From: Mycobacterium sp. DL592
GTDB lineage: Bacteria > Actinomycetota > Actinomycetes > Mycobacteriales > Mycobacteriaceae
Length of the DNA: 64,000 nt
Reading direction: 5' to 3'
Assembly: GCF_011694515.1 (NCBI RefSeq)
Contig: NZ_CP050192.1
Location: forward strand, 1,449,534-1,513,533
Part shown: positions 18,270-28,071 of the stretch, piece after piece
Numbering within the stretch: the first letter of the stretch is position 1
Layout: every line of letters starts with the position of its first letter
Translations under genes and position numbers: made by a program
Notes under the pieces: generated by a model
Seen by the model: the letters and a program-made list of their open reading frames with translations, nothing else
Databases searched by the model: none
What the model was told of the DNA's origin: nothing

Positions 18270-19987
18270 CGGTGGCCGCATCTGTCAACGGCAGCGCAAC
18301 GGCGCGCGACGACGTCGATACCGACGTCGATGTAGCCATCGTCGGTGCCGGGCCGGTGGGCCTGACCCTGGCGAATTCGCTTGGATTGCAAGGGGTCCGG
18401 ACTCTGATCGTCGACGAGCGCGATGCCCTCATCGACTACCCGCGCGGAGTCGGTCTCGACGACGAGGCGCTGCGGACGTTCCAGGGGATCGGCCTGGTCG
18501 ATGCGGTGCTGCCGCACACCGTGCCCAACCAGATCCTGCGGTTCTTCGACGGCAAGCGGCGGCTGCTGGCCGAGATGGCTCCGCCCGATGCGCGGTTCGG
18601 CTGGCCCAAGCGCAACGGTTTCGTGCAGCCGCTTGTCGATGCCGAACTGCTCAAGGGTCTCAACCGGTTCGACAACGTCGAGGTGGCGTGGGCCCATCCG
18701 ATGACCTCCATCACCGAGTCGGCCGACGCCGTCACCGTCGAGCTGGCGCCGAACACCGGGGTGCGCCGGGTCCGGGCCCGCTACGTCGTGGGGTGCGACG
18801 GCGGGCGCAGCGCGACACGGCGTCTGATGGGTGTGTCGTTCGACGGCACGACATCCTCGACGCGGTGGCTGGTGGTCGACGTCGCCAACGACCCGCTGGG
18901 CCATCCCAACAGCGAGGTCGGCGCCGATCCGGCCCGGCCGTACGTGTCGATCTCGATCGCCCACGGTATCCGGCGTTTCGAATTCATGATCCACGCCGAC
19001 GAATCCGACGAACTGGCCGAGGACCCGGAGTTCGTCGCCCGGATGCTGGGCACGCTGATCCCGTATCCGGACCGCGCCGACATCATCCGCAGGCGGGTCT
19101 ACACCCATCACTCCCGCATCGCCGGCTCGTTCCGCAAGGGGCGGATGCTGATCGCCGGGGACGCCGCCCACCTGATGCCGGTCTGGCAGGGCCAGGGCTA
19201 CAACAGCGGCATCCGCGACGCCGGCAACCTCGGCTGGAAGCTTGCCGCGGTGGTCAAGGGCCAAGCGCGAGAAGAGCTGCTGGACTCCTACGACGTCGAG
19301 CGCCGCAAGCACGCCCGGGCGATGATCGATCTGTCCACCACGGTGGGCAAGGTGATCTCGCCGACCAATCGCCGGATCGCAGGACTTCGGGACGTCGTGA
19401 TCCGGGGTACCTCGCTGGTGCCGACCCTCAAACGGTACGTGCTCGAGATGCGGTTCAAGCCGATGCCGTACTACGCCCAAGGGGCGGTGGTCCACAACGA
19501 TCCGCCGTCCCCAGGTGTGGGCACGTTGTTCATCCAGCCCAGGGTGGACACCCGCGACCGACGCGACGTGCTGCTGGACGACGTGATCGGACCGTGGTTC
19601 GCCGTGCTGTGCTGGAACAACAATCCGCGAAAGATACTGGGCGACAGCGCCTTCGACGCCTGGAAGTCGCTCGGCGCGGTCTTCGTCGCGCTGCGCCCGC
19701 AGACCCAGCTGTCCTGGCCCGACCAGGACGATCCCGACATCGTCGTGGTCGGTGACCGCACCGGCGCGCTGAAGGCCTGGTTCGATGCCCGCCCGGAGTC
19801 GGTCATGTTCCTGCGGCCCGATCGCTGTATCGCCGGTGCCTGCATCGCCCAGCGCGCACCCGAGCTGAGCGCGGCCCTTCTCGACACACTCACCCTGACC
19901 CCGGGAGGCAACGATGGCACTGGCCCTCTGCTGCATGTCGCACAGCCCACTGCTGAACGTGCCCGGCCCGTCGGCGGAACTGCTTGA
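18266..19987 (+). CDS. mhpA: MhpA-like FAD-dependent aromatic hydroxylase
   Basis: 573 aa, GTG start overlapping the previous stop. Class A flavin monooxygenase: [14 protein letters not shown] (FAD/NADH fold), [10 protein letters not shown] (DG motif) and [18 protein letters not shown] (second FAD motif). It resembles 3-(3-hydroxyphenyl)propionate hydroxylase, which makes a 2,3-dihydroxyphenyl acid for extradiol cleavage. The last 24 codons overlap the start of the next gene by 74 bases; the tail there ([13 protein letters not shown]) looks like read-through rather than conserved sequence. Confidence 0.88.
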   Translation: MTVAASVNGSATARDDVDTDVDVAIVGAGPVGLTLANSLGLQGVRTLIVDERDALIDYPRGVGLDDEALRTFQGIGLVDAVLPHTVPNQILRFFDGKRRLLAEMAPPDARFGWPKRNGFVQPLVDAELLKGLNRFDNVEVAWAHPMTSITESADAVTVELAPNTGVRRVRARYVVGCDGGRSATRRLMGVSFDGTTSSTRWLVVDVANDPLGHPNSEVGADPARPYVSISIAHGIRRFEFMIHADESDELAEDPEFVARMLGTLIPYPDRADIIRRRVYTHHSRIAGSFRKGRMLIAGDAAHLMPVWQGQGYNSGIRDAGNLGWKLAAVVKGQAREELLDSYDVERRKHARAMIDLSTTVGKVISPTNRRIAGLRDVVIRGTSLVPTLKRYVLEMRFKPMPYYAQGAVVHNDPPSPGVGTLFIQPRVDTRDRRDVLLDDVIGPWFAVLCWNNNPRKILGDSAFDAWKSLGAVFVALRPQTQLSWPDQDDPDIVVVGDRTGALKAWFDARPESVMFLRPDRCIAGACIAQRAPELSAALLDTLTLTPGGNDGTGPLLHVAQPTAERARPVGGTA

Positions 19988-20864
19988 GGATGTGGAGAGC
20001 GCACTGAGCATCGCACGCGACTTCGCCCGCGAGTACGACCCCGAACTGGTCGTCATCTTCTCGCCGGACCACTACAACGGCTTCTTCTACAAGTTGATGC
20101 CGCCGTTCTGCATCGGCACCGCCGCAACCGGTGTCGGCGACTACGGTACCCAGAGCGGCCCGCTGGACGTCCCTGCAGCACTGGCCACCGAGCTGGCCGA
20201 GCACGTCTTGGATGCGGGTGTCGACGTGGCGATCTCGGCGGGTATGGAAGTCGATCACGGCACCGTGCAGCCGCTGGAGAAACTGTTCGGCGATGCCACC
20301 GCGGTGCCGGTCATCCCGATCTTCATCAACTCCGTCGCCACCCCGCTGGGCCCGCTGCACCGGGCCGCGGCCCTGGGTGCCGCGGTCGGAACGTTCCTGG
20401 CCGGACTGGACCAGCGGGTGCTCGTGGTGGGATCCGGTGGGCTGTCCCATGATCCGCCGGTACCGACGCTGAAGAGCGCGCCGCCGGCCGCGCTGGAACG
20501 CATCGTCCACGGAGCACCCATGACACCCGAACAGCGCCGGGCCCGCCAGGACGCGGTTGCCGCGGCAGCCCGGGAGTTCGCCGCCGGTGCGGGCGGGTGC
20601 CAGCCGCTCAACCCCGACTGGGACCGCTCGTTCCTGGACCTGATGGACACCGGCCGGTTCGCCGCACTCGAGGGATGGACCAACTCCTGGATCGCCGGTG
20701 AGGCAGGCAATTCCGCGCACGAGGTACGGACCTGGGTGGCCGCGTTCGCCGCGCTCGCCGCGCAGGGGCCCTATCGGACGGTCCACCACTACTACCGTGC
20801 CGCCCCCGAGCTGATCGCCGGGTTCGCCATGCGCACCGCGCTGCCGGCCGGGGCCTTCCGGTGA
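19914..20864 (+). CDS. mhpB: MhpB-like 2,3-dihydroxyphenylpropionate 1,2-dioxygenase
   Basis: 316 aa. Type II (LigB-fold) extradiol dioxygenase. The expected His residues are present at positions 10 (CCMSHSPLL), 53 (PDHYNG), 115 (EVDHGTV) and 179 (GLSHDPP); 115 and 179 coincide with the catalytic acid/base His numbers reported for E. coli MhpB. It opens the catechol ring next to a hydroxyl (meta-cleavage) and needs Fe(II). It overlaps the hydroxylase by 74 bases and the following flavoprotein by 4. Confidence 0.92.
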   Translation: MALALCCMSHSPLLNVPGPSAELLEDVESALSIARDFAREYDPELVVIFSPDHYNGFFYKLMPPFCIGTAATGVGDYGTQSGPLDVPAALATELAEHVLDAGVDVAISAGMEVDHGTVQPLEKLFGDATAVPVIPIFINSVATPLGPLHRAAALGAAVGTFLAGLDQRVLVVGSGGLSHDPPVPTLKSAPPAALERIVHGAPMTPEQRRARQDAVAAAAREFAAGAGGCQPLNPDWDRSFLDLMDTGRFAALEGWTNSWIAGEAGNSAHEVRTWVAAFAALAAQGPYRTVHHYYRAAPELIAGFAMRTALPAGAFR

Positions 20865-22618
20865 GCCCCGAGGTGTTCGACACCACGGTCGACGTGCTCG
20901 TGGTGGGTTCCGGCGGTGGCGGCATGACCGCCGCGCTGACCGCGCACGCCGCCGGACTGGACACGCTGGTCGTCGAAAAGGCCGGCCACTTCGGCGGTTC
21001 CACCGCCCTGTCCGGTGGCGGCATCTGGGTGCCGGGCGCCCCGTCGCAGAAACGTGAGGGCTACGCCCCAGACCCCGACGATGTCAAGCGCTACCTCGCC
21101 CAGATCACCGACGGCCTCGTCAGCGACGAGCGCATCGCCGCCTATGTCGACAATGCGCCGCTGATGATGGAGTTCCTGGAAAACATCAGCAGCTGGCTGG
21201 AATTCGTGTGGAAGCCCGGATACGCCGACTACTACCCGGAGGTGTCCGGCGGGTCGGAGCTCGGCAGCACCATCAACGTTCCGCCGATCGACCTGCGCTC
21301 CCTCGGCGAGGACGAGGAGAACCTGCTCAAGCCGCTGGCCCTGGCACCCAAGGGAATCTGGCTGGGCCCCAAGGATCTGCGGCTGTTCTACCAGGTGCGC
21401 CAGAACTGGCGTGGCAAGGTCGTCCTGCTCAAGCTGTTGTGGCGAAAGTTCCGCGCACATGCGTTCGGGGAGCGGATCGCCGCCATCGGGCAGTCACTGT
21501 CGGCCCGGCTGAGGCTGGCCATGAGGGAACAGGGCATCCCGCTGTGGCTGGACGCGCCGATGACCGAGCTGATCATCGACGTCGACGGCACCGTCGTGGG
21601 CGCGGTCATCGAACAGCACGGCAGCGCGCGGCGCATCGGCGCCCGACGCGGAGTCATCCTGGCCGCGGGCGGCTTCGACCACGACATGGCCTGGCGCCGT
21701 GAGTATCTTCCCGAACTGGAACACGACTGGAGCTTCGGCAACCCGGTGGCCACCGGTGACGGCATCCGTGCCGCGGAGAAGGTCGGTGCCTCCACCGATC
21801 TGCTCGACGAGGCGTGGTGGTTCCCGGCAATGTGCTGGCCCGGCGGGCGGCTGCAATTCATGCTCAACGAGCGGATGATGCCGTCGCAGTTCGTCGTCAA
21901 CGGCGCCGGGAAACGGTTCATCAACGAGGCCGCCCCCTACATGGACTTCGCGCACGCCATGATCGGCGGCCAGCGTTCGGGTGTCAGCCACATCCCGTGC
22001 TGGCTGATCACCGACACCCGGTCGTTCCATCGCTACGTCGTGGCGGGGCACCTGCCGCTGCCCAAGATCCCCGGCGCACCCGTGCCGACCGGTCGCAAGG
22101 TGCCGCAGGAATGGCTGGACTCCGGCGTCGTGCGATCGGCGGGAACACTGGACGAACTGGCCGTCGAGATCGGTGTGCCACCCGGTGAATTGCGGCGTAC
22201 CGCAGAGCGTTTCAACGAGCTGGCACGCAGCGGTCACGACGACGACTTCAACCGCGGCGACAGCGCCTACGACAACTACTACGGCGACCCGACGTTGCCC
22301 AACCCGAACCTGTACCCGTTGACGACGCCGCCGTATCTGGCCTTCCAGATCATCCTCGGCGATCTGGGCACCTCGGGAGGCCTGCGCACCGACGAACACG
22401 CCCGTGTGCTGCGAGCCGACGACACCGTCATCGACGGCCTCTACGCGGTGGGCAACAACTCGGCCGCGGTGATGGGCCGCAGCTACGCCGGTGCCGGCGC
22501 CACCATCGGGCCGGCAATGACATTCGGTTACATCGCGGCCAAGCACATCGCCGGCCGTCAGCACAGTTCCACTGACCAGCAACAGGATTCAACGCATCTC
22601 ATCGGAGGTAATTCATGA
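20861..22618 (+). CDS. KstD-like FAD-dependent dehydrogenase
   Basis: 585 aa, GTG start in a GTGA overlap. FAD fold [20 protein letters not shown] at the N-terminus; [15 protein letters not shown]-terminal [19 protein letters not shown] with the Tyr/Gly active-site loop of 3-ketosteroid delta-1-dehydrogenases. It may desaturate a cyclic ketone before ring opening, or reduce an enoic bond. This is the second such flavoprotein in the window (see 14748) but they are clearly diverged. Its last bases contain the strong GGAGGTAATTC Shine-Dalgarno of the next gene. Confidence 0.87.
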   Translation: MSPEVFDTTVDVLVVGSGGGGMTAALTAHAAGLDTLVVEKAGHFGGSTALSGGGIWVPGAPSQKREGYAPDPDDVKRYLAQITDGLVSDERIAAYVDNAPLMMEFLENISSWLEFVWKPGYADYYPEVSGGSELGSTINVPPIDLRSLGEDEENLLKPLALAPKGIWLGPKDLRLFYQVRQNWRGKVVLLKLLWRKFRAHAFGERIAAIGQSLSARLRLAMREQGIPLWLDAPMTELIIDVDGTVVGAVIEQHGSARRIGARRGVILAAGGFDHDMAWRREYLPELEHDWSFGNPVATGDGIRAAEKVGASTDLLDEAWWFPAMCWPGGRLQFMLNERMMPSQFVVNGAGKRFINEAAPYMDFAHAMIGGQRSGVSHIPCWLITDTRSFHRYVVAGHLPLPKIPGAPVPTGRKVPQEWLDSGVVRSAGTLDELAVEIGVPPGELRRTAERFNELARSGHDDDFNRGDSAYDNYYGDPTLPNPNLYPLTTPPYLAFQIILGDLGTSGGLRTDEHARVLRADDTVIDGLYAVGNNSAAVMGRSYAGAGATIGPAMTFGYIAAKHIAGRQHSSTDQQQDSTHLIGGNS

Positions 22619-23931
22619 AGATCTCGCTGTTCTACGAGTTCCCGCTGCCGCGGCCGTGGGGGCAGGACGACGAGCACCAGCTGTTCCAGGACGGCCTGAC
22701 CGAGGTGGAGGCCGCCGACAAGGCCGGCTTCTCGACGGTGTGGCTCACCGAGCACCACTTCCTCGAGGAGTACTGCCACTCCAGTGCCCCCGAGATGTTC
22801 CTGGCCGCGGCCAGTCAGCGCACAAAGAATATCCGGCTGGGCTTCGGTGTGATGCACCTGCCGCCGCCGATCAACCACCCGGCGCGGATCGCCGAGCGGG
22901 TCTCGACCCTGGACCACCTGTCCAACGGGCGCGTGGAGTTCGGCACCGGCGAGGGTTCCTCGGTGGCCGAGCTGGGTGGGTTCAACATCGACCCCGCCGA
23001 CAAGCGCACGATGTGGGAGGAGGCCCTGGAGGTCTCGATCCGCTGTATGACCGAGGATCCGTTCACCGGGTTCAAGGGCCAGCACGTCGAGATGCCGGCC
23101 CGCAACGTCATCCCGCACCCGCTGCAGAAGCCGCACCCGCCGGTATGGGTGGCCTGCACCCGGCCGTCCTCGGTGAACATGGCGGCCGAAAAAGCCATCG
23201 GTGCACTGAGTTTCGCCTACACCGGCCCCGGCCCGCTCAAGGACCGGGTGGACACCTACTACAAGGACTTCGAGGAGAAGGGCTCGCCGGTCACCCCGGC
23301 GATCAACCCCAACATCCTGGCCATCGGTGGCGACCTGTCGATGATGGTGGCCCGCACCGACGACGAGGCCGTCAAGCGGCTCGGCGTGGGCGGCGGCTTC
23401 TTCTCGTTCGGCATCATGCACTACTACCTGACCGGTATGCACACCCCCGGCCGGACCAAGGTGTGGGAGCTCTACCAGGAGGCCGTCAAGGAGGATCCGA
23501 CCCTGGCCTACGGTCCCGGTCGCGGCGCGATCGGCTCACCGGAGACCGTGCGGCAGTTCCTGCGCGACTACGAGGCCAGCGGCGTCGACGAAATCATCCT
23601 GCTGCTCAATCCGCGGGCCCACGAGGGCATCATGGAGTCGATCGAGATCATGGGCAAAGAGATTCTGCCCGAGTTCATCGAACGTGACGAGAAGGCCGTG
23701 GCCGCCAAGGCCAAGCGCCTGGAACCGGTCATCGAGAAGGTGGAGGCCCGCCGCCGCCCGTCGGAGGCGCCGGCGTTCGACGACACCTATGCCTTCGGTG
23801 GTCTGCCCACCGGGCAGGGCGGCAAGTTCACCGCCAGCGAGATTCCTGAGGCGTGGGCCGAGATCAACGAGGGCCGGGTGCAGGCGGCCCAGGCCGAGAA
23901 GGACGCGCGTGAGCATCAGGCTTCCAGCTGA
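22615..23931 (+). CDS. LLM-class (luciferase-like) flavin-dependent monooxygenase
   Basis: 438 aa. ATG 22615 with a near-perfect GGAGGTAA Shine-Dalgarno 4 bases ahead, so this gene may be translated more strongly than its neighbours. Bacterial luciferase-like TIM barrel: WLTEHHFLEEY, RLGFGVMHLPPP, RVEFGTGEG and GTPSTV-like region PETVRQFLRDY. Such enzymes use reduced FMN or F420 to oxidise aldehydes, ketones or alkanes; in mycobacteria F420 use is common. A C-terminal extension of about 60 residues (RLEPVIEKVEARRR onward) is longer than usual. Confidence 0.87.
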   Translation: MKISLFYEFPLPRPWGQDDEHQLFQDGLTEVEAADKAGFSTVWLTEHHFLEEYCHSSAPEMFLAAASQRTKNIRLGFGVMHLPPPINHPARIAERVSTLDHLSNGRVEFGTGEGSSVAELGGFNIDPADKRTMWEEALEVSIRCMTEDPFTGFKGQHVEMPARNVIPHPLQKPHPPVWVACTRPSSVNMAAEKAIGALSFAYTGPGPLKDRVDTYYKDFEEKGSPVTPAINPNILAIGGDLSMMVARTDDEAVKRLGVGGGFFSFGIMHYYLTGMHTPGRTKVWELYQEAVKEDPTLAYGPGRGAIGSPETVRQFLRDYEASGVDEIILLLNPRAHEGIMESIEIMGKEILPEFIERDEKAVAAKAKRLEPVIEKVEARRRPSEAPAFDDTYAFGGLPTGQGGKFTASEIPEAWAEINEGRVQAAQAEKDAREHQASS

Positions 23932-23943
23932 GCGGTCCGGTCG

Positions 23944-24762
23944 TTGACCGGCCTGGCGCAGCTGCAGCGCTACGACGGCCGCAGGGTCGCCGTGACCGGG
24001 TGTGCCTCCGGCATCGGGGCGGCGCTGTGCGACCAGCTCGCTGAACTCGGCGCCCACGTCGTCGGCCTGGACCTGCGGAGTCCCGGGGATACCGGCGGGG
24101 TGCGGGATTTCGTCGAGCTGAACCTCGCCGAGCCGGACTCGATCGAGCGGGCCGCCGATGCGGTCGGCGGGCAGATCGATTCGGTGTTCAACGTCGCGGG
24201 GGTGTCGTCGGGGATCGGCGACCCGCTGCGGGTGGTCACCGTCAACTTCCTCGGCACCCGGATGTTCACCGAGGCGGTACTGCCCCGACTGGGTTCCGGC
24301 GGCTCGGTCGTTTGCGTGTCCTCGCTGGCCGCGTCCGGCTACCGTGAGCATCTGCCGCAGGCGGCAGGCCTCCTGGCGACGGCCTCGATGGCCGACGGCA
24401 TCGCGTGGTGTGCGGATCATCCCGAGGCGCTGGCCGACGGCGGCTACCGGCTGTCGAAGGAGGCGATCATCGGTTACGCAATTCGCAGCGCAGTACCGCT
24501 GGGAGCCAGAGGAATTCGGATCAACTGCAGCGCGCCGGGCGTCACCGAAACGCCCATCCTCGACCAGCTGCGGTCCGCCTACGGCCAGGACTACCTCGAC
24601 ACGTTCCCCAATCCGCTGGGGCGAGTGTCGAATCCGGCCGAGCAAGCCGCGGTCCTGGCATTCCTGGGCAGTCCCGCCGCGGGATACATCACCGGGCAGG
24701 TCCTCTGGGCCGACGGTGGCATTCTCGCGGCGCGTCATGCAGTCGATTACGAGAAGGGGTGA
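23944..24762 (+). CDS. Short-chain dehydrogenase/reductase (SDR)
   Basis: 272 aa, apparent TTG start at 23944, 12 bases after the previous stop; no ATG or GTG fits better. NAD-binding GCASGIGAAL (TGxxxGxG), FNVAG, and the active site Ser (VCVSSLAASG) with a YRLSKEA (YxxxK) motif. The segment between Ser and Tyr is about 40 residues, longer than the usual 12-14, as in some 3-alpha-hydroxysteroid dehydrogenases. It probably oxidises a secondary alcohol in the pathway. Overlaps the next gene region by GTGA if the upstream start is used. Confidence 0.87.
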   Translation: MTGLAQLQRYDGRRVAVTGCASGIGAALCDQLAELGAHVVGLDLRSPGDTGGVRDFVELNLAEPDSIERAADAVGGQIDSVFNVAGVSSGIGDPLRVVTVNFLGTRMFTEAVLPRLGSGGSVVCVSSLAASGYREHLPQAAGLLATASMADGIAWCADHPEALADGGYRLSKEAIIGYAIRSAVPLGARGIRINCSAPGVTETPILDQLRSAYGQDYLDTFPNPLGRVSNPAEQAAVLAFLGSPAAGYITGQVLWADGGILAARHAVDYEKG

Positions 24763-24767
24763 GCGCT

Positions 24768-25757
24768 GTGGCCGACATGAGCGATTTCCGGCGGGTCGCC
24801 GACGATGTGCGCAACTGGGGCCGATGGGGTGACGCCGACGAACTCGGCACTCTCAACTTCATTACCGCCGACAAGGTCGCGCAGGCCGCCGCATCGGTTC
24901 AGCACGGAAAGGTGTTCCCGCTTGGGGTCGACTTCGGCTCGTCGGGACCCCAGGGTGCGTTCCAATACCGCCAGAACCCCACTCACGTGATGACGATCGA
25001 CGGCGGCGACGCCGAGACCCTGCTGCGGTACGGTCCCGCCTGGCTGCAGAACCCGTCGGCGGTGCAGCTGAGCAGCTACTCGCAGGCCGGGCCGATGCGG
25101 TTCAACGACGACCTGATCATCATGCCGCTGCAGGCCGCCACGCAGTGGGACGCGCTGTCGCACGTCTACTACGAGGACAAGCTGTACAACGACTTTCCCG
25201 CCGACTCGGTGACCAGCCTGGGCGCCTACTACCTCGGTATCGACAAGGTGGTGAGCAAAGGCATCACCTCGCGCGGGGTGCTGCTAGACATCGTCAAGCT
25301 GCGCGGTGTGCAGACCTTCTGCGAACTCGGCGAGCCGATCACCCCGGCCGAACTCGACGCGGCGGCCCGAACACAAGGTTTGACGGTGGAGCCCGGTGAC
25401 GTCGTTCTGGTCCGAACTGGTTGGTGGGCAAGATTTTTGGAGACCGGTGACGGCGGGGAGCCGGGAGCCGGGCTGGATTGGACCTGCGCGTCGTGGCTGG
25501 CCGATCACCAGGTGGCCGCGGTCGCCGCCGACAATCTCATGGTGGAGAACCCGGTGTCGGGTGTCGACGGTGCCATCCTGCCGATGCACATGCTGTGCCT
25601 GCGGGATATGGGACTGATGCTCGGCGAGTACTGGAACCTCACCGCGCTGGCCGCCGACTGTGCCGCCGACGGGCGCTACGAGTTCCAGCTCGTGGCACCG
25701 CCGCTGTCGGTCACCGGGGCCGTCGGGTCGCCGGTCAACCCCATCGCGATCAAGTGA
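24768..25757 (+). CDS. Cyclase-family metal-dependent hydrolase
   Basis: 329 aa from GTG 24768, with GAGAAGGGG about 8 bases before; GTG 24759 (overlapping the SDR stop) and ATG 24777 are alternatives. The TQWDALSHVYYEDKLYN segment is the metal-binding motif of the long cyclase / kynurenine-formamidase-like family, and VVLVRTGWW is typical too. Members hydrolyse amides, lactones or cyclic C-C bonds. In this operon a ring-opening or lactone-hydrolysis role after oxidation by the LLM enzyme is plausible, but that is inference. Confidence 0.82.
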   Translation: MADMSDFRRVADDVRNWGRWGDADELGTLNFITADKVAQAAASVQHGKVFPLGVDFGSSGPQGAFQYRQNPTHVMTIDGGDAETLLRYGPAWLQNPSAVQLSSYSQAGPMRFNDDLIIMPLQAATQWDALSHVYYEDKLYNDFPADSVTSLGAYYLGIDKVVSKGITSRGVLLDIVKLRGVQTFCELGEPITPAELDAAARTQGLTVEPGDVVLVRTGWWARFLETGDGGEPGAGLDWTCASWLADHQVAAVAADNLMVENPVSGVDGAILPMHMLCLRDMGLMLGEYWNLTALAADCAADGRYEFQLVAPPLSVTGAVGSPVNPIAIK

Positions 25758-26569
25758 GTAGTGCACACCGGACCATCGTCGTCGACGGACTGGCCACGCA
25801 CTTCCTCGAGGCGGGTGAGGGTGATCCCGTGGTGCTGCTGCACGGCGGCGAGTTCGGCGCCAGCGCTGAGATCGGCTGGGAAAGAGTCATTCCGGCACTG
25901 GCCGAACGCTACCGGGTGATCGCCCCGGACATGCTGGGCTTCGGCGGCTCGGCCAAGGTGGTGGACTTCACCGACGGCCGCGGCATGCGGATCCGCCACA
26001 TCGCCCGGCTCTGCGCGCTGCTCGGGATCGACTCGGCCCACTTCGTTGGCAACTCGATGGGGGCGATCAACATGCTCGTCGACCTCACCTCGACCGCGCC
26101 CGTGCTGCCGATCCGCAGCGCCGTGACGATCTGCGGCGGGGGAGACATCCAGAAGAACGCGCACACCACTGCGCTCTACGACTACGACGCCACCCTCGAG
26201 GCCATGCGCGCCATCGTGGCGGCGTTGTTCCTCGATCCCGCCTACCCGGCCGACGACGAGTACGTGCGGCGGCGCTACGAATCCAGCATCGCCCCGGGCG
26301 CCTGGGAGTCGTTGGCGGCGGCCCGCTTTCGCCGGCCCGGGCTCGAGCCACCGTCAACCCCGTCGAGCAGCCGCGCCTACGATCGCATCACCGTGCCGGT
26401 GCTGTTGGTCGAGGGCGCGGGGGACAAGCTGCTCGCACCCGGGTGGGCGGCGCAGATCGCCGGTCGGATCGCCGAGGCCCGCTCGGCGGTTGTCGAGGCC
26501 GCCGGGCATTGCCCGCAGATCGAACAGCCGCAGGCCGTCGCCGAGCTGCTGCTGGAGTTCCTGGCCTGA
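25754..26569 (+). CDS. Alpha/beta hydrolase (second MhpC-like hydrolase)
   Basis: 271 aa from GTG 25754 in a GTGA overlap with the cyclase; the frame is open upstream but inside that gene. Motifs: HGGEFGASAEIGWE (oxyanion), nucleophile GNSMGAIN (Ser), acid in EGAGDKLLAP and AAGHCPQIEQP (His). Similar in type to meta-cleavage product hydrolases and distinct from the first gene of the operon. Last gene; ends 3 bases from the convergent acyltransferase stop. Confidence 0.85.
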   Translation: MSSAHRTIVVDGLATHFLEAGEGDPVVLLHGGEFGASAEIGWERVIPALAERYRVIAPDMLGFGGSAKVVDFTDGRGMRIRHIARLCALLGIDSAHFVGNSMGAINMLVDLTSTAPVLPIRSAVTICGGGDIQKNAHTTALYDYDATLEAMRAIVAALFLDPAYPADDEYVRRRYESSIAPGAWESLAAARFRRPGLEPPSTPSSSRAYDRITVPVLLVEGAGDKLLAPGWAAQIAGRIAEARSAVVEAAGHCPQIEQPQAVAELLLEFLA

Positions 26570-26572
26570 CGG

Positions 26573-27949
26573 CTAGGCCGCCTTAGCGGCGGCTTCGAGC
26601 TCGCGGTAGGCGAGCAGGGTGTGATCGGCCAGCGCAGAAACGTCCTCGATCCCAGCGGTGTTGGCGACGAACCCGAAGTCCATGTGGTCGTGATAGGAGC
26701 TGAGCGTGACATTGAGCCCGATCGAGGCGGCCAGCGCGGAGATCGGATAGATGCCGAGCAGCTGTGCACCGTTGAGGTAACGGGTTTCGCTGACGCCGGG
26801 CACATTGGAGATGACCAGGTTGCACGCCGGCGGCGTGACCTGGTCGACGTGGGTCGAGGCCCCCAGGATGGCCAGCCCGAGCAGCCCGGCCCCGTAGGTC
26901 ATGGCGGCATCCGAGGACCAGCCCGCCAGTTCCTGCTTGGCGTTGGCCGCCGATTCGACGATCTGCTGAATGCGTTGCGCCGGAGTCGCTTCAGGATCGC
27001 CGAGGCGCACGAACAACGCCGACACCCGCGTCCCCGCCGCCGTGTCACCCTCCGTGCGCAGTGAGACCGGGACCATCGCGATGAGCCGATGGGCGAAGGA
27101 ATCTCCCCGCTCGGCGAGGTAGGCGTGCACACCGGCGTCGACGATCGTGGCCGCCACGTCGTTGAGCGTGCCCCCGAACCGGTGCCCGATCTCGTGCATT
27201 TCGTCCAGCGGCAGCGACAGGGTCGCGAAACTGCGGCCCTGCTTGAGCGGCCGGTTCGTGGGCGCATGGTGGGCCAGGAACGGAAGACTGCCTTTCGGAT
27301 CGGCCCCGATCGCCGCCGTGAGAGCTTTGCGCACCATCCCGAGGGAGATCTGGTTGGCTGTCTCCACCTGAGCCACCAGACCGCGGATCGAGTCGGTGAT
27401 CCTGTGCAGCAACGGCGTTGGCTCCGCAGGTGTCCGGGGCGTCGAGGGCAGGGCGAAGGCGGGTTCGGGCACGGAATGCTCGCCCACGGTGGACAAGCCC
27501 TGATAGAGCATCTTGAGCCCGGAGACCCCGTCGACGATGCTGTGGTGGGTCTTGGTGTAGATCGCGAACCGGCCGCCGGGAATCCCGTCGATGAGCCAAC
27601 AGCGGAACAGCAATCGGTCGCGGTCGAGCATCGGCTCGTGCAGGTCGGCCACCAGCCGCAGCAGATCTTGATACGAACTGCCGACCGGCAGGGTCAGGTG
27701 CCCGACGTGGTAGTAGGGGTCCCAGGTGTCTGCCTCGCGGAAGTGCGGTGTGCCACGGCCCATCAGCTCAGGCACGAAGGTGAACGGCGGTGTCGGCCGG
27801 AACTGCCGGTAGGCGTCGACGATCTCGCGCACCACGCCCGGGTGCCCGCGTGGCTTCTTGAACAGCAGCATGGCACCGACGTGGGTGGTCCCGGCTGGTG
27901 TCTCGAAGAGCAGCCACGACAGGTCGAGCGGCGCGATCGGTTCGTTCAT
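26573..27949 (-). CDS. WS/DGAT-type wax ester/triacylglycerol acyltransferase
   Basis: 458 aa from ATG 27949 (GGAGGGCACC upstream). The acyl-CoA-binding active site HHSIVDG is present near residues 135-141, and a C-terminal NLVISNVPG motif typical of the family. It makes storage triacylglycerol or wax from acyl-CoA. In M. tuberculosis the paralogue tgs1 is induced by DosR under hypoxia; here a DosR-like box lies about 85 bases upstream, so the same regulation is likely. Monocistronic between convergent operon and SDR gene. Confidence 0.92.
   Translation of the reverse strand: MNEPIAPLDLSWLLFETPAGTTHVGAMLLFKKPRGHPGVVREIVDAYRQFRPTPPFTFVPELMGRGTPHFREADTWDPYYHVGHLTLPVGSSYQDLLRLVADLHEPMLDRDRLLFRCWLIDGIPGGRFAIYTKTHHSIVDGVSGLKMLYQGLSTVGEHSVPEPAFALPSTPRTPAEPTPLLHRITDSIRGLVAQVETANQISLGMVRKALTAAIGADPKGSLPFLAHHAPTNRPLKQGRSFATLSLPLDEMHEIGHRFGGTLNDVAATIVDAGVHAYLAERGDSFAHRLIAMVPVSLRTEGDTAAGTRVSALFVRLGDPEATPAQRIQQIVESAANAKQELAGWSSDAAMTYGAGLLGLAILGASTHVDQVTPPACNLVISNVPGVSETRYLNGAQLLGIYPISALAASIGLNVTLSSYHDHMDFGFVANTAGIEDVSALADHTLLAYRELEAAAKAA
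26577..26593. terminator. Short GC hairpin at a convergent gene junction
   Basis: GCCGCC (26577-26582) pairs with GGCGGC (26588-26593) over a 5-base loop. It lies within the last codons of the acyltransferase and just past the operon stop. No U tract; weak terminator candidate. Confidence 0.35.
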
Positions 27950-28032
27950 AGGTGCCCTCCCACGCGGCATTGCGTCATGCCGGGATGCTTCTCCCCAGCG
28001 CGCACGACCGCGAGGGCATTAGGGCCTTGTGG

Positions 28033-28052
28033 TGGCGGACGTAGGTCCCCTG
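28033..28052 (-). promoter_or_regulatory. DosR-like box upstream of the acyltransferase
   Basis: On the minus strand CAGGGGACCTACGTCCGCCA fits the DosR consensus (TTSGGGACTWWAGTCCCSAA) at 11 of the 14 core positions. Immediately beside it, 28020-28032 reads AGGGCCTTGTGG (plus strand), the same string found at 60216-60227 in the stress-protein divergent promoter; it may be a second, weaker box. Confidence 0.6.
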
Positions 28053-28071
28053 CCGCACGGCGGCAGCCGGC

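Noticed and set aside
18071..20056. 661-codon antisense open frame over the meta-cleavage genes
   Set aside because: Covers three well-supported plus-strand genes; low-complexity translation without motifs.
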